Below are positions 36,039-45,953 of a stretch of DNA of 64,000 nucleotides, in pieces; position 1 is the first letter of the stretch; each line of letters begins with the position of its first letter. A model generated the notes under the pieces. It worked only from the letters and a program-made list of their open reading frames with translations, was not told the DNA's origin and did no database searches. Source of the stretch: Rheinheimera sp. GTDB taxonomy: Bacteria; Pseudomonadota; Gammaproteobacteria; Enterobacterales; Alteromonadaceae. The position numbers were made by a program, and so were the translations under genes. The stretch spans positions 1 through 64,000 of the forward strand of contig NZ_JAVBXS010000027.1 of assembly GCF_030824435.1 (NCBI RefSeq), given 5' to 3'.

Positions 36039-37355
36039 ATGAGTTTTAATATTGCATTAAGTGGTCTGGCAGCCGCTCAGAAAGACTTGGATACTACGGC
36101 AAACAACATAGCCAACGTTAATACCACAGGTTTTAAAGAATCCCGTGCTGAATTTGCTGACGTTTATGCTGGTTCCATTTTTTCATCGAACCGCACCAAA
36201 GTGGGTGATGGTGTGTCAACCTCGATGGTGGCACAACAGTTTAGTCAGGGTGCATTGAAGTTCACCAATAACTCGTTGGACCTGGCTATTACCGGCGATG
36301 GTTTTTTTGCCATGACACCGGGTTTGGCTGACCGGGATATGTCTTATACCCGTGCCGGTGCTTTTAAGTTGTCAAAAGAGAACTTTATTGTGGATAACAA
36401 CGGCAATTATTTGCAGGGTTATCCGGTTGATCCAAGCAATGGTGCCGTCAGCTCCATCAGCTTAAGCACCACCAAACCCATTCAGATACCAAGCACAGCA
36501 GGTGCTCCACGTTCCACATCAAATGTGTATCTGACGATGAACCTGAACTCAAAAGATGTGGCGCCTGCCGGTGGTTTTGCAGCTTTTGATCCGCTGGATA
36601 AAACGACTTACAACTCAACAGCCGGTACCTCAACCACTGTTTATGACAGCTTGGGTGAACCTCATATTCTGTCGTTTTATTTCCGTAGAACAGACCCTGC
36701 CACTGACAATGATTGGGAAGTGTTTGCGGTATTTGACGACAAAACAGCTGCGGGTCAGCCTTTTGGTCCTGTGGTGCTGGATTTTGACGCCAACGGTGTG
36801 CCTACATTGCCTATCACAGCGTCCTTGCCGGATCTGGTGATCCCACAGGCGGTGTTAAATACACCGACTTATTTGCAAAACGGTGCTCAGTTTACCGGTC
36901 CGCTGACGGTGAACTTTACCGATCAGGCTGCTACAAGATTGCCAACCCAATATGCGTCCAAATTTGAAGTGGGTTCATTAAGTCAGGATGGTACTACTGT
37001 GGGTCGCTTAACCAGTATCGATATTGATGCTTCAGGTAAAGTGATGGCCAGTTACAGTAACGGCGACCAGACTTATTTGTCACAAATTGCCATGGTGAAA
37101 TTTGCCAACCCGCAAGGTTTAACCCAAACCGGTAATACGGCCTGGAAAACCAGTCTGCGTTCCGGTGAACCCCTGGCCGGTGAAGCAAACAGCGGAACCC
37201 TGGGCGCCATTAATTCGTCGGCGCTGGAAAACTCCAACGTGAACCTCACCAATGAGCTGGTCGATTTAATTTCTGCTCAGCGTAACTTCCAGGCTAACTC
37301 CAGGGCACTTGAAGTGAACAGTACCTTGCAGCAGACAGTGTTGCAGATCCGATAA
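36039..37355 (+). CDS. flgE: flagellar hook protein FlgE
   Basis: A 438-residue hook subunit. N-terminal signature LAAAQKDLDTTANNIANVNTTGFKE... and C-terminal ENSNVNLTNELVDLISAQRNFQANS are the coiled D0 parts; the central FlgE D2 domain contains TSTTVYDSLGEPHILSFYF. The ribosome site GAGGTG precedes the ATG. It ends the flgBCDE operon at a UUCG-loop terminator. Confidence 0.96.
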   Translation: MSFNIALSGLAAAQKDLDTTANNIANVNTTGFKESRAEFADVYAGSIFSSNRTKVGDGVSTSMVAQQFSQGALKFTNNSLDLAITGDGFFAMTPGLADRDMSYTRAGAFKLSKENFIVDNNGNYLQGYPVDPSNGAVSSISLSTTKPIQIPSTAGAPRSTSNVYLTMNLNSKDVAPAGGFAAFDPLDKTTYNSTAGTSTTVYDSLGEPHILSFYFRRTDPATDNDWEVFAVFDDKTAAGQPFGPVVLDFDANGVPTLPITASLPDLVIPQAVLNTPTYLQNGAQFTGPLTVNFTDQAATRLPTQYASKFEVGSLSQDGTTVGRLTSIDIDASGKVMASYSNGDQTYLSQIAMVKFANPQGLTQTGNTAWKTSLRSGEPLAGEANSGTLGAINSSALENSNVNLTNELVDLISAQRNFQANSRALEVNSTLQQTVLQIR

Positions 37356-37371
37356 CAGGCTCAATCGCATA

Positions 37372-37393
37372 AAAACCACCTTCGGGTGGTTTT
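37372..37393 (+). terminator. intrinsic terminator after flgE
   Basis: AAAACCACC-TTCG-GGTGGTTTT followed by TTT: a stable stem with the extra-stable TTCG tetraloop, 17 bases past flgE. It separates flgBCDE from flgFGHIJ. Confidence 0.93.
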
Positions 37394-37489
37394 TTTATGG
37401 CTGAAATTTATCGGGCTGCCAGCAGCAACAGTAGTTTCAGGCAGAGCACAAAAACAGTGCCATGGCTTTATCCGGTGATTTAATCATCA

Positions 37490-37505
37490 TGGCATCATCT
37501 TTGCT
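37490..37505 (+). promoter_or_regulatory. sigma-54 promoter of flgFGHIJ
   Basis: TGGCATC-ATCT-TTGCT with GG and GC ten bases apart, 57 bases upstream of the flgF ATG and downstream of the flgE terminator. Confidence 0.8.
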
Positions 37506-37561
37506 TTAGTCCTGTATCACAGGCTGTTAAAGCCGCGACTCTTAAATCACGGAGCAGGGTT

Positions 37562-38308
37562 ATGGACCATTTGCTGTATATCGCGATGAGCGGAGCCAAA
37601 GAGAATATGAACGCACTGGGTGTGCGGGCAAATAATCTGGCAAACGCCAATACCACAGGTTTTAAAGCTGATCTGGAGCAGGCGCGGTCAATGCAGGCAT
37701 TTGGTGATGGTCTGCCAAGCCGTGTTTTTGCCATGACTGAAATGCCAAGTCAGAATTTTGACGCTGGTGAACTAAAGATCACAGAAAACGAATTGGATGT
37801 TGCGATCCAGGGGGATGGCTGGTTTGCCGTGCAGGATGCCGATGGTAATGAAGCTTATACCAGAGCAGGCAATCTGAAAATCAGCGCCGATGGCATGTTG
37901 CAAACCGCATCCGGTCTGCCGGTGCTGGGAGAAGGTGGTGAGCCTCTGCAGTTGCCGGTGCCACTGGCCAAAATTGATATATCGGCCGACGGCGGTATTC
38001 AGGTGTTGCCGCAGGGCGCGCCTGCCAATGCGATAGCCGAGGTGGGTCGTATCAAACTGGTGAAACCGGAAAATCCGGATGTGTTTAAGGGCAATGACGG
38101 TTTATTCCGCCGTAAAGACGGTGCTGTGGCCGAAGTAGACCCAACAGTCAGTTTGTTGTCAGGCGCCCTTGAGGGCAGCAACGTGAATGCAGTGGGGGAG
38201 ATGACCTATCTCATCAGCCTGCAACGGCAATATGAATTACAAGTCAAGATGATGAAAACGGCTGAAGAGATGGATCGCCAGCACAATCAGGTTTTACGCA
38301 TAATCTAG
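37562..38308 (+). CDS. flgF: flagellar proximal rod protein FlgF
   Basis: A 248-residue rod protein: MSGAKENMNALGVRANNLAN at the start, ENELDVAIQGDGWFAVQ in the middle and EGSNVNAVGEMTYLISLQRQYELQ at the end, as in FlgF. It starts 57 bases after its own sigma-54 promoter, with GGAG upstream. It forms part of the rod together with FlgG. Confidence 0.95.
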   Translation: MDHLLYIAMSGAKENMNALGVRANNLANANTTGFKADLEQARSMQAFGDGLPSRVFAMTEMPSQNFDAGELKITENELDVAIQGDGWFAVQDADGNEAYTRAGNLKISADGMLQTASGLPVLGEGGEPLQLPVPLAKIDISADGGIQVLPQGAPANAIAEVGRIKLVKPENPDVFKGNDGLFRRKDGAVAEVDPTVSLLSGALEGSNVNAVGEMTYLISLQRQYELQVKMMKTAEEMDRQHNQVLRII

Positions 38309-38331
38309 AGCTTTAAGCTCAGGAGGACACC

Positions 38332-39120
38332 ATGCATCCAGCACTTTGGATCAGCAAAACAGGTTTAGACGCCAAACAGCGTGATATTTCGGTGATTTCA
38401 AACAATCTGGCCAACGCCAGCACTGTCGGTTACAAAAAGAGCCGCGCTGTGTTTGAAGATTTACTTTATCAAAACGTCAATCAGCCGGGCGGCCGTTCGT
38501 CGCAGAACTCAGAACTGCCAAATGGTTTGATGCTGGGCGCAGGTACCAAAGTGGTGGCTACCCAGAAAAACTTTACCCAGGGTAACCATATGACCACCGA
38601 CAATGCGTTGGATGTGATGATCCAGGGTTCGGGCTTTTTCGAAATTCTGATGCCGGACGGCAGTATTTCGTACAGCCGCAACGGTCAGTTCACCACCGAC
38701 AGTGAAGGCAATTTAGTCACTTCTGGCGCTGGTTATCAAATTCAACCCACTATCACTATTCCGCCGGAAGCCACTGATATCAATATTTCCCAGGATGGTG
38801 AAGTGTCGGTAAAAATTCCGGGTCAGGCAGAAAATGCTGTGCTGGGTCAGTTGGTGGTGACTAACTTTATTAATCCGGCAGGCCTTGAGCCTATAGGCCA
38901 GAACTTATTCCGTCAGACCGGCGCCAGCGGCGACCCGGTTCAGGGTGTACCTGGTCTTGAAGGTATTGGCTACATAGTACAAGGCGCGCTGGAGTCCTCC
39001 AACGTCAACGTGACCGAAGAGCTGGTGGGGCTGATTGAAAGTCAGCGTGTTTACGAAATGAACTCCAAAGTGATTTCAGCAGTGGATCAGATGCTGAGCT
39101 TTGCTATTCAGCAGCTGTAA
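38332..39120 (+). CDS. flgG: flagellar distal rod protein FlgG
   Basis: A 262-residue rod protein that carries the hallmark FlgG features: ALWISKTGLDAKQRDISVISNNLAN-type N-terminus, DNALDVMIQGSGFFEILMPDG and a C-terminal VTEELVGLIESQRVYEMNSK. A strong AGGAGG site precedes the ATG. Length fits the family (about 260). Confidence 0.96.
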   Translation: MHPALWISKTGLDAKQRDISVISNNLANASTVGYKKSRAVFEDLLYQNVNQPGGRSSQNSELPNGLMLGAGTKVVATQKNFTQGNHMTTDNALDVMIQGSGFFEILMPDGSISYSRNGQFTTDSEGNLVTSGAGYQIQPTITIPPEATDINISQDGEVSVKIPGQAENAVLGQLVVTNFINPAGLEPIGQNLFRQTGASGDPVQGVPGLEGIGYIVQGALESSNVNVTEELVGLIESQRVYEMNSKVISAVDQMLSFAIQQL

Positions 39121-39133
39121 GCAGGAGGTTGTG

Positions 39134-39811
39134 ATGCGTATTGGAATTGCTTTGCTGGCGCTGTGTTTGATTTCTGGTTGTGCCAGTTACGAACCTGAAG
39201 CCATGCCGGACGATCCGGCTTTTGCACCGCTGCCACCAGAGCCAGCGGCCGCGCCTGTGGTGCAAACCGGTTCTTTATTTGCGTCAGGTTTGTCGAACGG
39301 TTTGTATTCTGACAATAAAGCCAGAAGAGAAGGCGACATTATTACTGTGGTACTGAGAGAAAATACTCAGGCGTCGAAAAAAGCCAAAACCGAATTTGGT
39401 AAAGACAGCAGCAACAATATCGAACCTATGGTTGGTCTTGGCGGGCGCAATATCAGTGCTGCCGGCAATGTGTTGCAACTGGGTATGAACTCGAGCACAG
39501 ATTTTAAAGGTGATTCCAAGGCCGATCAGAGCAACAGCTTAACAGGTGATATTTCGGTGAATGTGCTCAGGGTGATGGCCAACGGTAACCTGGTGATCCG
39601 TGGAGAAAAGTGGCTCACGCTTAATACCGGTAAAGAATACATTCGTTTAACAGGGGTGATTCGCCCTGAAGATATTGATGCCCGTAATACAGTGGAGTCG
39701 AGCAAAATCGCCAATGCCCGCATTGAATATAGTGGCACAGGTGCAGCACACGGTGGCCAGGGACCTGGCTGGTTAAGCCGGTTTTTTGCATCAGCGCTGT
39801 GGCCATTCTGA
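39134..39811 (+). CDS. flgH: flagellar L-ring lipoprotein FlgH
   Basis: 225 residues from the ATG at 39134, which has a strong GGAGG site; a start 33 bases earlier would overlap flgG and spoil the signal. The lipobox is LISGC. Typical FlgH stretches are GDIITVVLRENTQASKKAKT, GDISVNVLRVMANGNLVIRGEKW and RLTGVIRPEDIDARNTVESSKIANARIEY. It forms the outer-membrane ring around the rod. Confidence 0.96.
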   Translation: MRIGIALLALCLISGCASYEPEAMPDDPAFAPLPPEPAAAPVVQTGSLFASGLSNGLYSDNKARREGDIITVVLRENTQASKKAKTEFGKDSSNNIEPMVGLGGRNISAAGNVLQLGMNSSTDFKGDSKADQSNSLTGDISVNVLRVMANGNLVIRGEKWLTLNTGKEYIRLTGVIRPEDIDARNTVESSKIANARIEYSGTGAAHGGQGPGWLSRFFASALWPF

Positions 39812-39829
39812 ACCTGATTGAGGCAACTT

Positions 39830-40921
39830 ATGAAAATAACGGCCTGTGTATTATTAACCCTTAGTCTGGTCAGTCTGCACTGTCAGGCGGCCAGGGTAAA
39901 AGATGTGGCGACAGTGGAAGGAGTGCGCTCCAACCAACTGGTGGGTTATGGTTTGGTGGTTGGTTTACCGGGCACAGGTGAACAAAGCCCTTTTACCGAA
40001 CAAAGTTTTAAAACCATGCTGACCAATTTTGGCATTAATTTGCCGGCCGGGATGAAATCACAAATCAAAAACGTTGCTGCAGTGGCTGTGCATGCTGAAC
40101 TGCCTGCCTTTGCCAAACCGGGTCAGGCCATTGATGTCACGGTGTCATCCGTTGGCAGTTCGAAAGGCCTGCGTGGTGGCACTTTATTACAAACCTTTTT
40201 AAAGGGTCTGGACGGACAAATATATGCGGTCGCACAGGGCAGTCTGGTGGTCAGTGGTTTAGGTGCTGAAGGTGCGGACGGTTCGCGGGTAGTGGTCAAC
40301 ACGCCTACAGTTGGCCGTATTCCAAATGGCGCTATGGTTGAGCGTGAAGTGCAAAGCCCTTTTGCCCAGGGTGATTACATTACTTTTAACCTTAATCGTG
40401 GTGACTTTACCACCGCCAAAAATCTGGCTGCTGCCATTAATGGTTTTATTGGAGATGAAACGGCCCGCACATTGGATGCACGTTCAGTGCAGGTGCGGGC
40501 ACCCCGTGATATTGACCAGCGGGTGTCCTATCTGGCCACGCTGGAAAACCTGACTTTTGAACCCGCATCAGATGCAGCAAAAATTATTATTAATTCGCGC
40601 ACCGGCACTATTGTGATTGGCAAAGATGTAAGGCTGTTCCCAGCTGCTGTCACGCACGGTGGTATGACAGTGACTATCGCCGAAAATCCTGTTGTCAGTC
40701 AGCCGAATGCTCTGGCTGAAGGCGAAACTGTGGTGGTGCCTAATACCATTATTGATGTGCGGCCGGACCGTTCAAGGATGTTTAAATTTGACCCCGGCAC
40801 CACGCTTGATGAGCTGGTGAGCACTGTCAATGCTGTGGGCGCAGCGCCAGGCGACCTGATGGCCATACTGGAAGCGTTAAAAGAAGCCGGTGCTATTCAT
40901 GGCGAGCTGGTGGTGATCTAA
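39830..40921 (+). CDS. flgI: flagellar P-ring protein FlgI
   Basis: 363 residues from the ATG at 39830 (GAGG upstream), giving a signal peptide ([16 protein letters not shown]). The mature start [20 protein letters not shown] and the later [20 protein letters not shown] and [14 protein letters not shown] are standard for FlgI. It forms the periplasmic P ring on the peptidoglycan with help from FlgA. Confidence 0.96.
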   Translation: MKITACVLLTLSLVSLHCQAARVKDVATVEGVRSNQLVGYGLVVGLPGTGEQSPFTEQSFKTMLTNFGINLPAGMKSQIKNVAAVAVHAELPAFAKPGQAIDVTVSSVGSSKGLRGGTLLQTFLKGLDGQIYAVAQGSLVVSGLGAEGADGSRVVVNTPTVGRIPNGAMVEREVQSPFAQGDYITFNLNRGDFTTAKNLAAAINGFIGDETARTLDARSVQVRAPRDIDQRVSYLATLENLTFEPASDAAKIIINSRTGTIVIGKDVRLFPAAVTHGGMTVTIAENPVVSQPNALAEGETVVVPNTIIDVRPDRSRMFKFDPGTTLDELVSTVNAVGAAPGDLMAILEALKEAGAIHGELVVI

Positions 40922-40922
40922 C

Positions 40923-42185
40923 ATGACAACGCCTGATGTCAGTGTGTCTTATCATGATTTGTCGAGCCTGAATAAACTCAGGGCTTCGGCAAAACAGGAT
41001 GAAACCACATCCATAAAACAAGCTGCTCAGCAGTTTGAGTCGGTGTTTATGGGCATGCTGCTCTCCAGTATGCGCAAAGCCAACGAAAGTTTTGGTGAAG
41101 ACAATCCGCTGAACAGCCAGGCAACTGAATTTTACCGTGATATGCACGACAGCCAGTTATCCACTGAATTGTCGAAAAAAGGTGCTTTGGGGCTTGCCGA
41201 TTTAATGGTGCAACAATTAAGTCCGGAAAAAAGCAAAACCAAAGCCGCCAGCCAAATCAGCCCGCCGTCCCGTTTTGATTTAGCCGAACAAAAAACCTTG
41301 ATGTTGCCGGGTGACAACACCATGCACGCGCTCGAAGCGCGTGGTCCGCGTTTTGTGCAGCTCGACCCCGAACGTATAGTGTTACAGGCTAAAACCCCAA
41401 AACTGCAACAAATTGCCGTGGATACGCCAATAACGGCAATCGACGGCCATCAGGCGTTGCAAGCGCAAGTTGCGCTATCGCCGCTGCAGACCGGTAATTT
41501 TATTCAGCAGTTACCGCAGGAGCAGGTGGTGTTTCAGGCGAATAGGGTCAATCCGATACAACCAAACGCATTTCAGTTTGATGGCGCCAGGCCGATAACA
41601 ATCGAAAGCAATAAGCATGAACTTAAGGCCGCTGTGACTGCAGCAAAAGTGTTAACCACAGCTAAAGCAGCAGATGTTTCTGACGACAATAAGGCGGAAA
41701 ACAACGCCACTGCTTTTATTCAACGTCTGTTACCAGCGGCAGAAAAGGCGGCGGCTAAACTTGGTCTTGAGCCACTGGCTTTAATTGCGCAGGCAGCGCT
41801 GGAAACCGGTTGGGGGCAGCGTATGTTTAAAACGGCTGCTGGCCAGAGCAGCAATAATTTGTTTGGCATTAAAGCCATGAATAACTGGCAGGGTGATGTG
41901 GCTGTGGTGGATACACTGGAATATCGTCAGGGTGTGGCACAAAAAGAAAAAGCCAGGTTTCGTGCTTATGACAGTGCTGAACAAAGTTTGTCCGACTACG
42001 TGGATTTAATACAGTCAAATCCAAGATATCAGGCAGCACTTGATGTTGCAGGCGACACCCAGGCCTATTTCCGTCAGTTGCAGGCGGCGGGTTATGCAAC
42101 AGATCCGAACTATGCACAGAAGATATTGTCAGTTTTACAAGGACGTGCCTTTAAAGAGGTGCGGAACTTGCTAGATAAATCATAG
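40923..42185 (+). CDS. flgJ: flagellar rod-capping and peptidoglycan hydrolase protein FlgJ
   Basis: A 420-residue two-domain protein. The N-terminal rod-cap domain contains KQAAQQFESVFMGMLLSSMRKA, and the C-terminal glucosaminidase-type domain has the catalytic glutamate in AQAALETGWGQRM with NNLFGIKA and YDSAEQSLSDYV. It opens a hole in the peptidoglycan for the rod. The polar linker between the domains (about residues 110-250) is long, making the protein about 100 residues longer than the E. coli version. It is the last gene of flgFGHIJ. Confidence 0.95.
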   Translation: MTTPDVSVSYHDLSSLNKLRASAKQDETTSIKQAAQQFESVFMGMLLSSMRKANESFGEDNPLNSQATEFYRDMHDSQLSTELSKKGALGLADLMVQQLSPEKSKTKAASQISPPSRFDLAEQKTLMLPGDNTMHALEARGPRFVQLDPERIVLQAKTPKLQQIAVDTPITAIDGHQALQAQVALSPLQTGNFIQQLPQEQVVFQANRVNPIQPNAFQFDGARPITIESNKHELKAAVTAAKVLTTAKAADVSDDNKAENNATAFIQRLLPAAEKAAAKLGLEPLALIAQAALETGWGQRMFKTAAGQSSNNLFGIKAMNNWQGDVAVVDTLEYRQGVAQKEKARFRAYDSAEQSLSDYVDLIQSNPRYQAALDVAGDTQAYFRQLQAAGYATDPNYAQKILSVLQGRAFKEVRNLLDKS

Positions 42186-42242
42186 TGTTGTTATTTAATC
42201 CGCGTCCAGATGACTGGCGTTGTGTAAGCAGGAGTTTTTTTC

Positions 42243-44228
42243 ATGTCAGATAATTTGCTAACGATAGGTACATCAGGTGTCCTCGCCAGCAATGGTCTGC
42301 TGAACACAACCTCAAATAATATCAGTAACCTCAATACGAAAGGTTATGTACGTCAGTCCACTGAATATGAATCTTCTATTCTGGGTCTTGGTGTTGGGCG
42401 TGGCACCACCAGCCGGATGGTCAACGAGTTTGCACTGAAACAATTGCGCCGTGACACCACCAATGTCGCCTTTTATGAACAATATTTAGCCGAAGCCGGC
42501 CGGGTTGACACCTTGTTTGCCAATACCGCCAATAGTGTCGGCACCGGCATGACCGATTTATTTAAACAGCTGCAGACTGCCAATAATGATCCGGCCAATA
42601 ATTCTTCCCGTTCATTGGTGCTTGGCAGTGCCCAGACCCTGATTAATAAATTTAATACCCAGTCTAATTTGTTGCGCGACCAACAAGCTTATATAAACGA
42701 ACAGTTGTCGGTTTATGTGTCTGACGCCAATTCAATGGTCACCTCTATTGCCCAGCTGAATAAAGAAATTGCCGGTTATGGTTTATCTATCAACACCCCA
42801 CCGCCGCTGGATTTGCTGGACAAGCGGGATGAAGCCATTCGCAAACTGGCCGAACTTGCCGATATTCAGGTGCTGGATGCCGACAATGGTGAAAAGCTGG
42901 TGTTTTTATCAACAGGCCAATCTGTAGTATTGGAACAAGGCAAATTTAATTTATTAAGTGCCGATGGTGACCCGGAGATCAGCCGCAAAATTGTAAAAAT
43001 GCAGCTGGATTTTAATACTAATGTCACCGCAGAAATCGACAGTAATAAACTGGGTGGCAAAATTGGTGGTTTATTGGAATTCCGTTCGCAAATTCTGGAA
43101 CCTACTTTAAACAAAATTGGCCAGCTCGCCCTTGGTTTGGGCGACAGTTTTAATGTGCAGAATAAACTTGGTATGGATGGCAATGGTTTGCTGGGCAAAG
43201 ACCTGTTTACTCTGGGCGTTTATTCGGGCATGCCGTACCGGCAAAACACCGGTTTGGGTCAGGTGCTGGCTACTGTTGAACCTGGCGAAGGCAAAAATAT
43301 CCCACCGAATGATTTTTTGATTGAGTTTGTGGCACCAAACCAGTTCACCATGTCTGCGCTGGACGAAAGAGGGGCTGTAATTGCCGGTTCTGCCGTCACT
43401 CAGGTGACAGGCACTGTTGCTTATGGCTTTGAAATTAACATGGACACCAGCACAGGCGCTTTTGCCGCTGGGGATAAGTTTTTGTTTAAACCGCTGAGTG
43501 TGGCTGCCAACGAAATTGCTTTGGCAACCACCAGGCCGGAAGATTTGGCGCTTGCGTCACCGGTGCGGGGGGATTTTACGCTGAATAACCTTGGTAATGC
43601 CCGTTTTGGCACCATTGAGGTCACTGACACCACAGCACCGCCTTTTGCTGTTTCCGGTACTTTAACAGGCGGGCCATTTACCGTGCGGTATCTGGGCGCT
43701 GATGATTTTGAGATTTTCGACGGCAGCAATACTTCATTGGGAACCACAGGCGCTATGCCAAGTGGTTTATATAACAATGTGATGGCGGCTGCCGGTCTTG
43801 GCACCTACGGTTTTGATTTTAATATCACTGGGGTGCCCAAGCCCGGTGACACTTTTACCATTGATTACAACACCTCAGGTTTTAAAGACAACCGCAACGG
43901 TCTGGCGCTTTCTGCGTTGCAGACCAAAGATTTGATCAGAAAAAATGCAGTTTCCAGCGCTGCTGCCGATAACAGTTCATCATTCACTGAAGCTTATGGT
44001 GATGTGGTGAGTTTTGTCGGACAAAAAACCTCACAAATTCGTATCGCTTCTGAATCCGCCAAGTCTGTACTGGCGCAATCTGAAGCCTGGTACGAATCTG
44101 TGTCAGGCGTGAATCTGGATGAAGAAGCGGCAAATTTAATCCGCTTTCAGCAAAGTTATGCCGCAGCGGCAAAGATTATTGCAACTTCACAAACTATCTT
44201 TGATACGCTGCTGCAAGCTGCGAGGTAA
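42243..44228 (+). CDS. flgK: flagellar hook-associated protein 1, FlgK
   Basis: A 661-residue junction protein. The N-terminal helix region is TSGVLASNGLLNTTSNNISNLNT, with QLQTANNDPANNSSRSLVL downstream; the C-terminus VNLDEEAANLIRFQQSYAAAAKII is typical. It joins hook and filament with FlgL. The AGGAG site lies eight bases upstream. No separate promoter is evident, so it may be co-transcribed from upstream. Confidence 0.95.
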   Translation: MSDNLLTIGTSGVLASNGLLNTTSNNISNLNTKGYVRQSTEYESSILGLGVGRGTTSRMVNEFALKQLRRDTTNVAFYEQYLAEAGRVDTLFANTANSVGTGMTDLFKQLQTANNDPANNSSRSLVLGSAQTLINKFNTQSNLLRDQQAYINEQLSVYVSDANSMVTSIAQLNKEIAGYGLSINTPPPLDLLDKRDEAIRKLAELADIQVLDADNGEKLVFLSTGQSVVLEQGKFNLLSADGDPEISRKIVKMQLDFNTNVTAEIDSNKLGGKIGGLLEFRSQILEPTLNKIGQLALGLGDSFNVQNKLGMDGNGLLGKDLFTLGVYSGMPYRQNTGLGQVLATVEPGEGKNIPPNDFLIEFVAPNQFTMSALDERGAVIAGSAVTQVTGTVAYGFEINMDTSTGAFAAGDKFLFKPLSVAANEIALATTRPEDLALASPVRGDFTLNNLGNARFGTIEVTDTTAPPFAVSGTLTGGPFTVRYLGADDFEIFDGSNTSLGTTGAMPSGLYNNVMAAAGLGTYGFDFNITGVPKPGDTFTIDYNTSGFKDNRNGLALSALQTKDLIRKNAVSSAAADNSSSFTEAYGDVVSFVGQKTSQIRIASESAKSVLAQSEAWYESVSGVNLDEEAANLIRFQQSYAAAAKIIATSQTIFDTLLQAAR

Positions 44229-44230
44229 TT

Positions 44231-45460
44231 ATGCGTCTTTCATTTAATCAGACTTATGCCATCAACGTTGCGGCCATCGGCAAGGCCCAGGAACGGCTGC
44301 AGACTGCCAGTGCCAAGCTGGAAAAACAAACCAAAATTCTGACGCCTGCTGATGATCCATCAGGTGCTGCCCGTGTTGCCGCCCTTGATCAGCAAATTGA
44401 CAGTTCTGGTCAGTTTCAGGTGAACAGCAATATGCTGTCGAACAGCCTGGACGTGGAAGAGACGGTGCTGCGCAGTATCCAAAGTTCAATTCAGCAAGCC
44501 AAAACGCTGGTGATTTCATTAGGCAACGGCTCGAACTCACAAACTGAAAGAGCGGCCATTGCCGGTCAGCTGGCTAATGTCAGAGCTGAAATTTTTGATT
44601 TAATGAATCAACGCGACTCCAATGGCGGTTATTTGTTCTCCGGTTTTAACGAAAAAACCCAGTCGTACGAATACAACGAATCAACAGGTTATTACGACTT
44701 TAAAGGGGATGAAGGCCAGAAATTTTTACAGGTCTCGACCTCTGTCACTATTGCGGCCAATGACAGCGGCAAGAATATTTTTGAAACTGTGGATGCCCGT
44801 AACAAAGCAATTAATATCAGCGTTGCAGGTGGTATTACCAAAGCTGTGGTTGAGGTCGCCAGTCAGTCGATTTTTGACGGTTTTTATGGTCAGAAATATG
44901 ACGGTGTAAACGCAGCAAACAATGATTACCGGGTTAGTTACACAGCTCCTGATCAATATGCCATTACCTTGCAAAGTGGTGCGGCATTGGTGCCACCTGT
45001 TGGCGGTACTGTGCTGCCGGGCCAGGCCATTAATTTTAATGGTTTAAAAATTGACCATGCCGGTACCTTCCCTGGCCAGATAGATTTCAGCCTGAAACCA
45101 CCGGCAAAAAGTAACATTCTGAATACGCTGACCGATGTGATTGATGCAGTGTTGATTGATCAGTTGCCGCCGGATCAGCTCAAAGATGTGTTAATTGATA
45201 CTTCAGTACAGATTGACCGTGCTTCATTAAAAGTGGGCGAAACAGTGTCTGCTTTGGGTGGCCGGCAGAATCTGATCACCAGTATTTCTGGTAGTCTGGA
45301 AGACTTAAAAATTGCCAATGTCGAATACCGTGCTGATATTTATGAACTTGATTTAGTACAGGGCATTACGGAACTGACCAAACAGGAAACACAACTGCAG
45401 GTGGTGCAAAGCACTTTTACCAAAGTGACGCAGCTGAGCTTATTTGACTATATCCGTTAG
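44231..45460 (+). CDS. flgL: flagellar hook-associated protein 3, FlgL
   Basis: A 409-residue junction protein related to flagellin. N-terminal NQTYAINVAAIGKAQERLQTASAKLEK... and ILTPADDPSGAARVAAL are the FlgL form of the flagellin signature; the C-terminal VEYRADIYELDLVQGITELTKQETQL matches. It lies two bases after flgK, and the pair ends at a strong terminator. Confidence 0.95.
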   Translation: MRLSFNQTYAINVAAIGKAQERLQTASAKLEKQTKILTPADDPSGAARVAALDQQIDSSGQFQVNSNMLSNSLDVEETVLRSIQSSIQQAKTLVISLGNGSNSQTERAAIAGQLANVRAEIFDLMNQRDSNGGYLFSGFNEKTQSYEYNESTGYYDFKGDEGQKFLQVSTSVTIAANDSGKNIFETVDARNKAINISVAGGITKAVVEVASQSIFDGFYGQKYDGVNAANNDYRVSYTAPDQYAITLQSGAALVPPVGGTVLPGQAINFNGLKIDHAGTFPGQIDFSLKPPAKSNILNTLTDVIDAVLIDQLPPDQLKDVLIDTSVQIDRASLKVGETVSALGGRQNLITSISGSLEDLKIANVEYRADIYELDLVQGITELTKQETQLQVVQSTFTKVTQLSLFDYIR

Positions 45461-45490
45461 TTGCTATGTATCCGGCAACATGTCAGCAGC

Positions 45491-45513
45491 AAAACCAGTC
45501 TTAGACTGGTTTT
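45491..45513 (+). terminator. intrinsic terminator of flgKL
   Basis: AAAACCAGTC-TTA-GACTGGTTTT with further T residues, a 10-bp stem with a 3-base loop, 30 bases past flgL. Confidence 0.93.
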
Positions 45514-45671
45514 TTTGTTTTGGGCACACCAGGTATTGTAATGGCAAAAAGCAGCCGGCTGTTTTACCGGTTGCAATGTCAAAAAACCGACTCAGATATT
45601 GTTCAGGCTGGCCGATATAACAGAGGTCACTTCAGGCGCTGTATTTACCATAAGACTCAGTGCGGGGAAGG

Positions 45672-45708
45672 GGCGCTCTTAACCATTGGGGGTAACGTTA
45701 AGAGCGCC
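45672..45708. repeat. hairpin repeat upstream of fliC1 (copy 1)
   Basis: GGCGCTCTTAAC (45672-45683) and GTTAAGAGCGCC (45697-45708) are perfect 12-base inverted arms. The same arms, with a single wobble change, form the terminator after fliC1 at 46985. Here no T run follows, so this copy does not look like a working terminator. Confidence 0.7.
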
Positions 45709-45858
45709 GGTATTTGATAAATGCAATAAGCGGAGGCTATATAGCTTTTATCTGTGATCAGTCAAAAACCCATCACAGTTAAATAATATGCACAGCCTGT
45801 GCCAAAGTGAAGAAAATTAGCCACTTAAAACCATTTTTAAAAAAGCTGCAAAAATTTC

Positions 45859-45885
45859 TAAAGTTTCCCTCCTGACGTCCGATAA
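45859..45885 (+). promoter_or_regulatory. sigma-28 promoter of fliC1
   Basis: TAAAGTTT-N11-TCCGATAA, one mismatch from the FliA consensus, preceded by an A/T-rich tract. It is about 70 bases upstream of the flagellin start. Confidence 0.9.
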
Positions 45886-45953
45886 ATAAGTATCAGGCAA
45901 AAATACAAACAAAACAGTTTGTTAAACGCTTTAAGCTACCAGGAGATACCACC

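Noticed and set aside
42215-42230. Sigma-54-like match TGGCGTT-GTGT-AAGCA in front of flgK
   Set aside because: Spacing is right, but transcription would start about three bases before the ATG and leave out the ribosome site; the -12 half is also poor.
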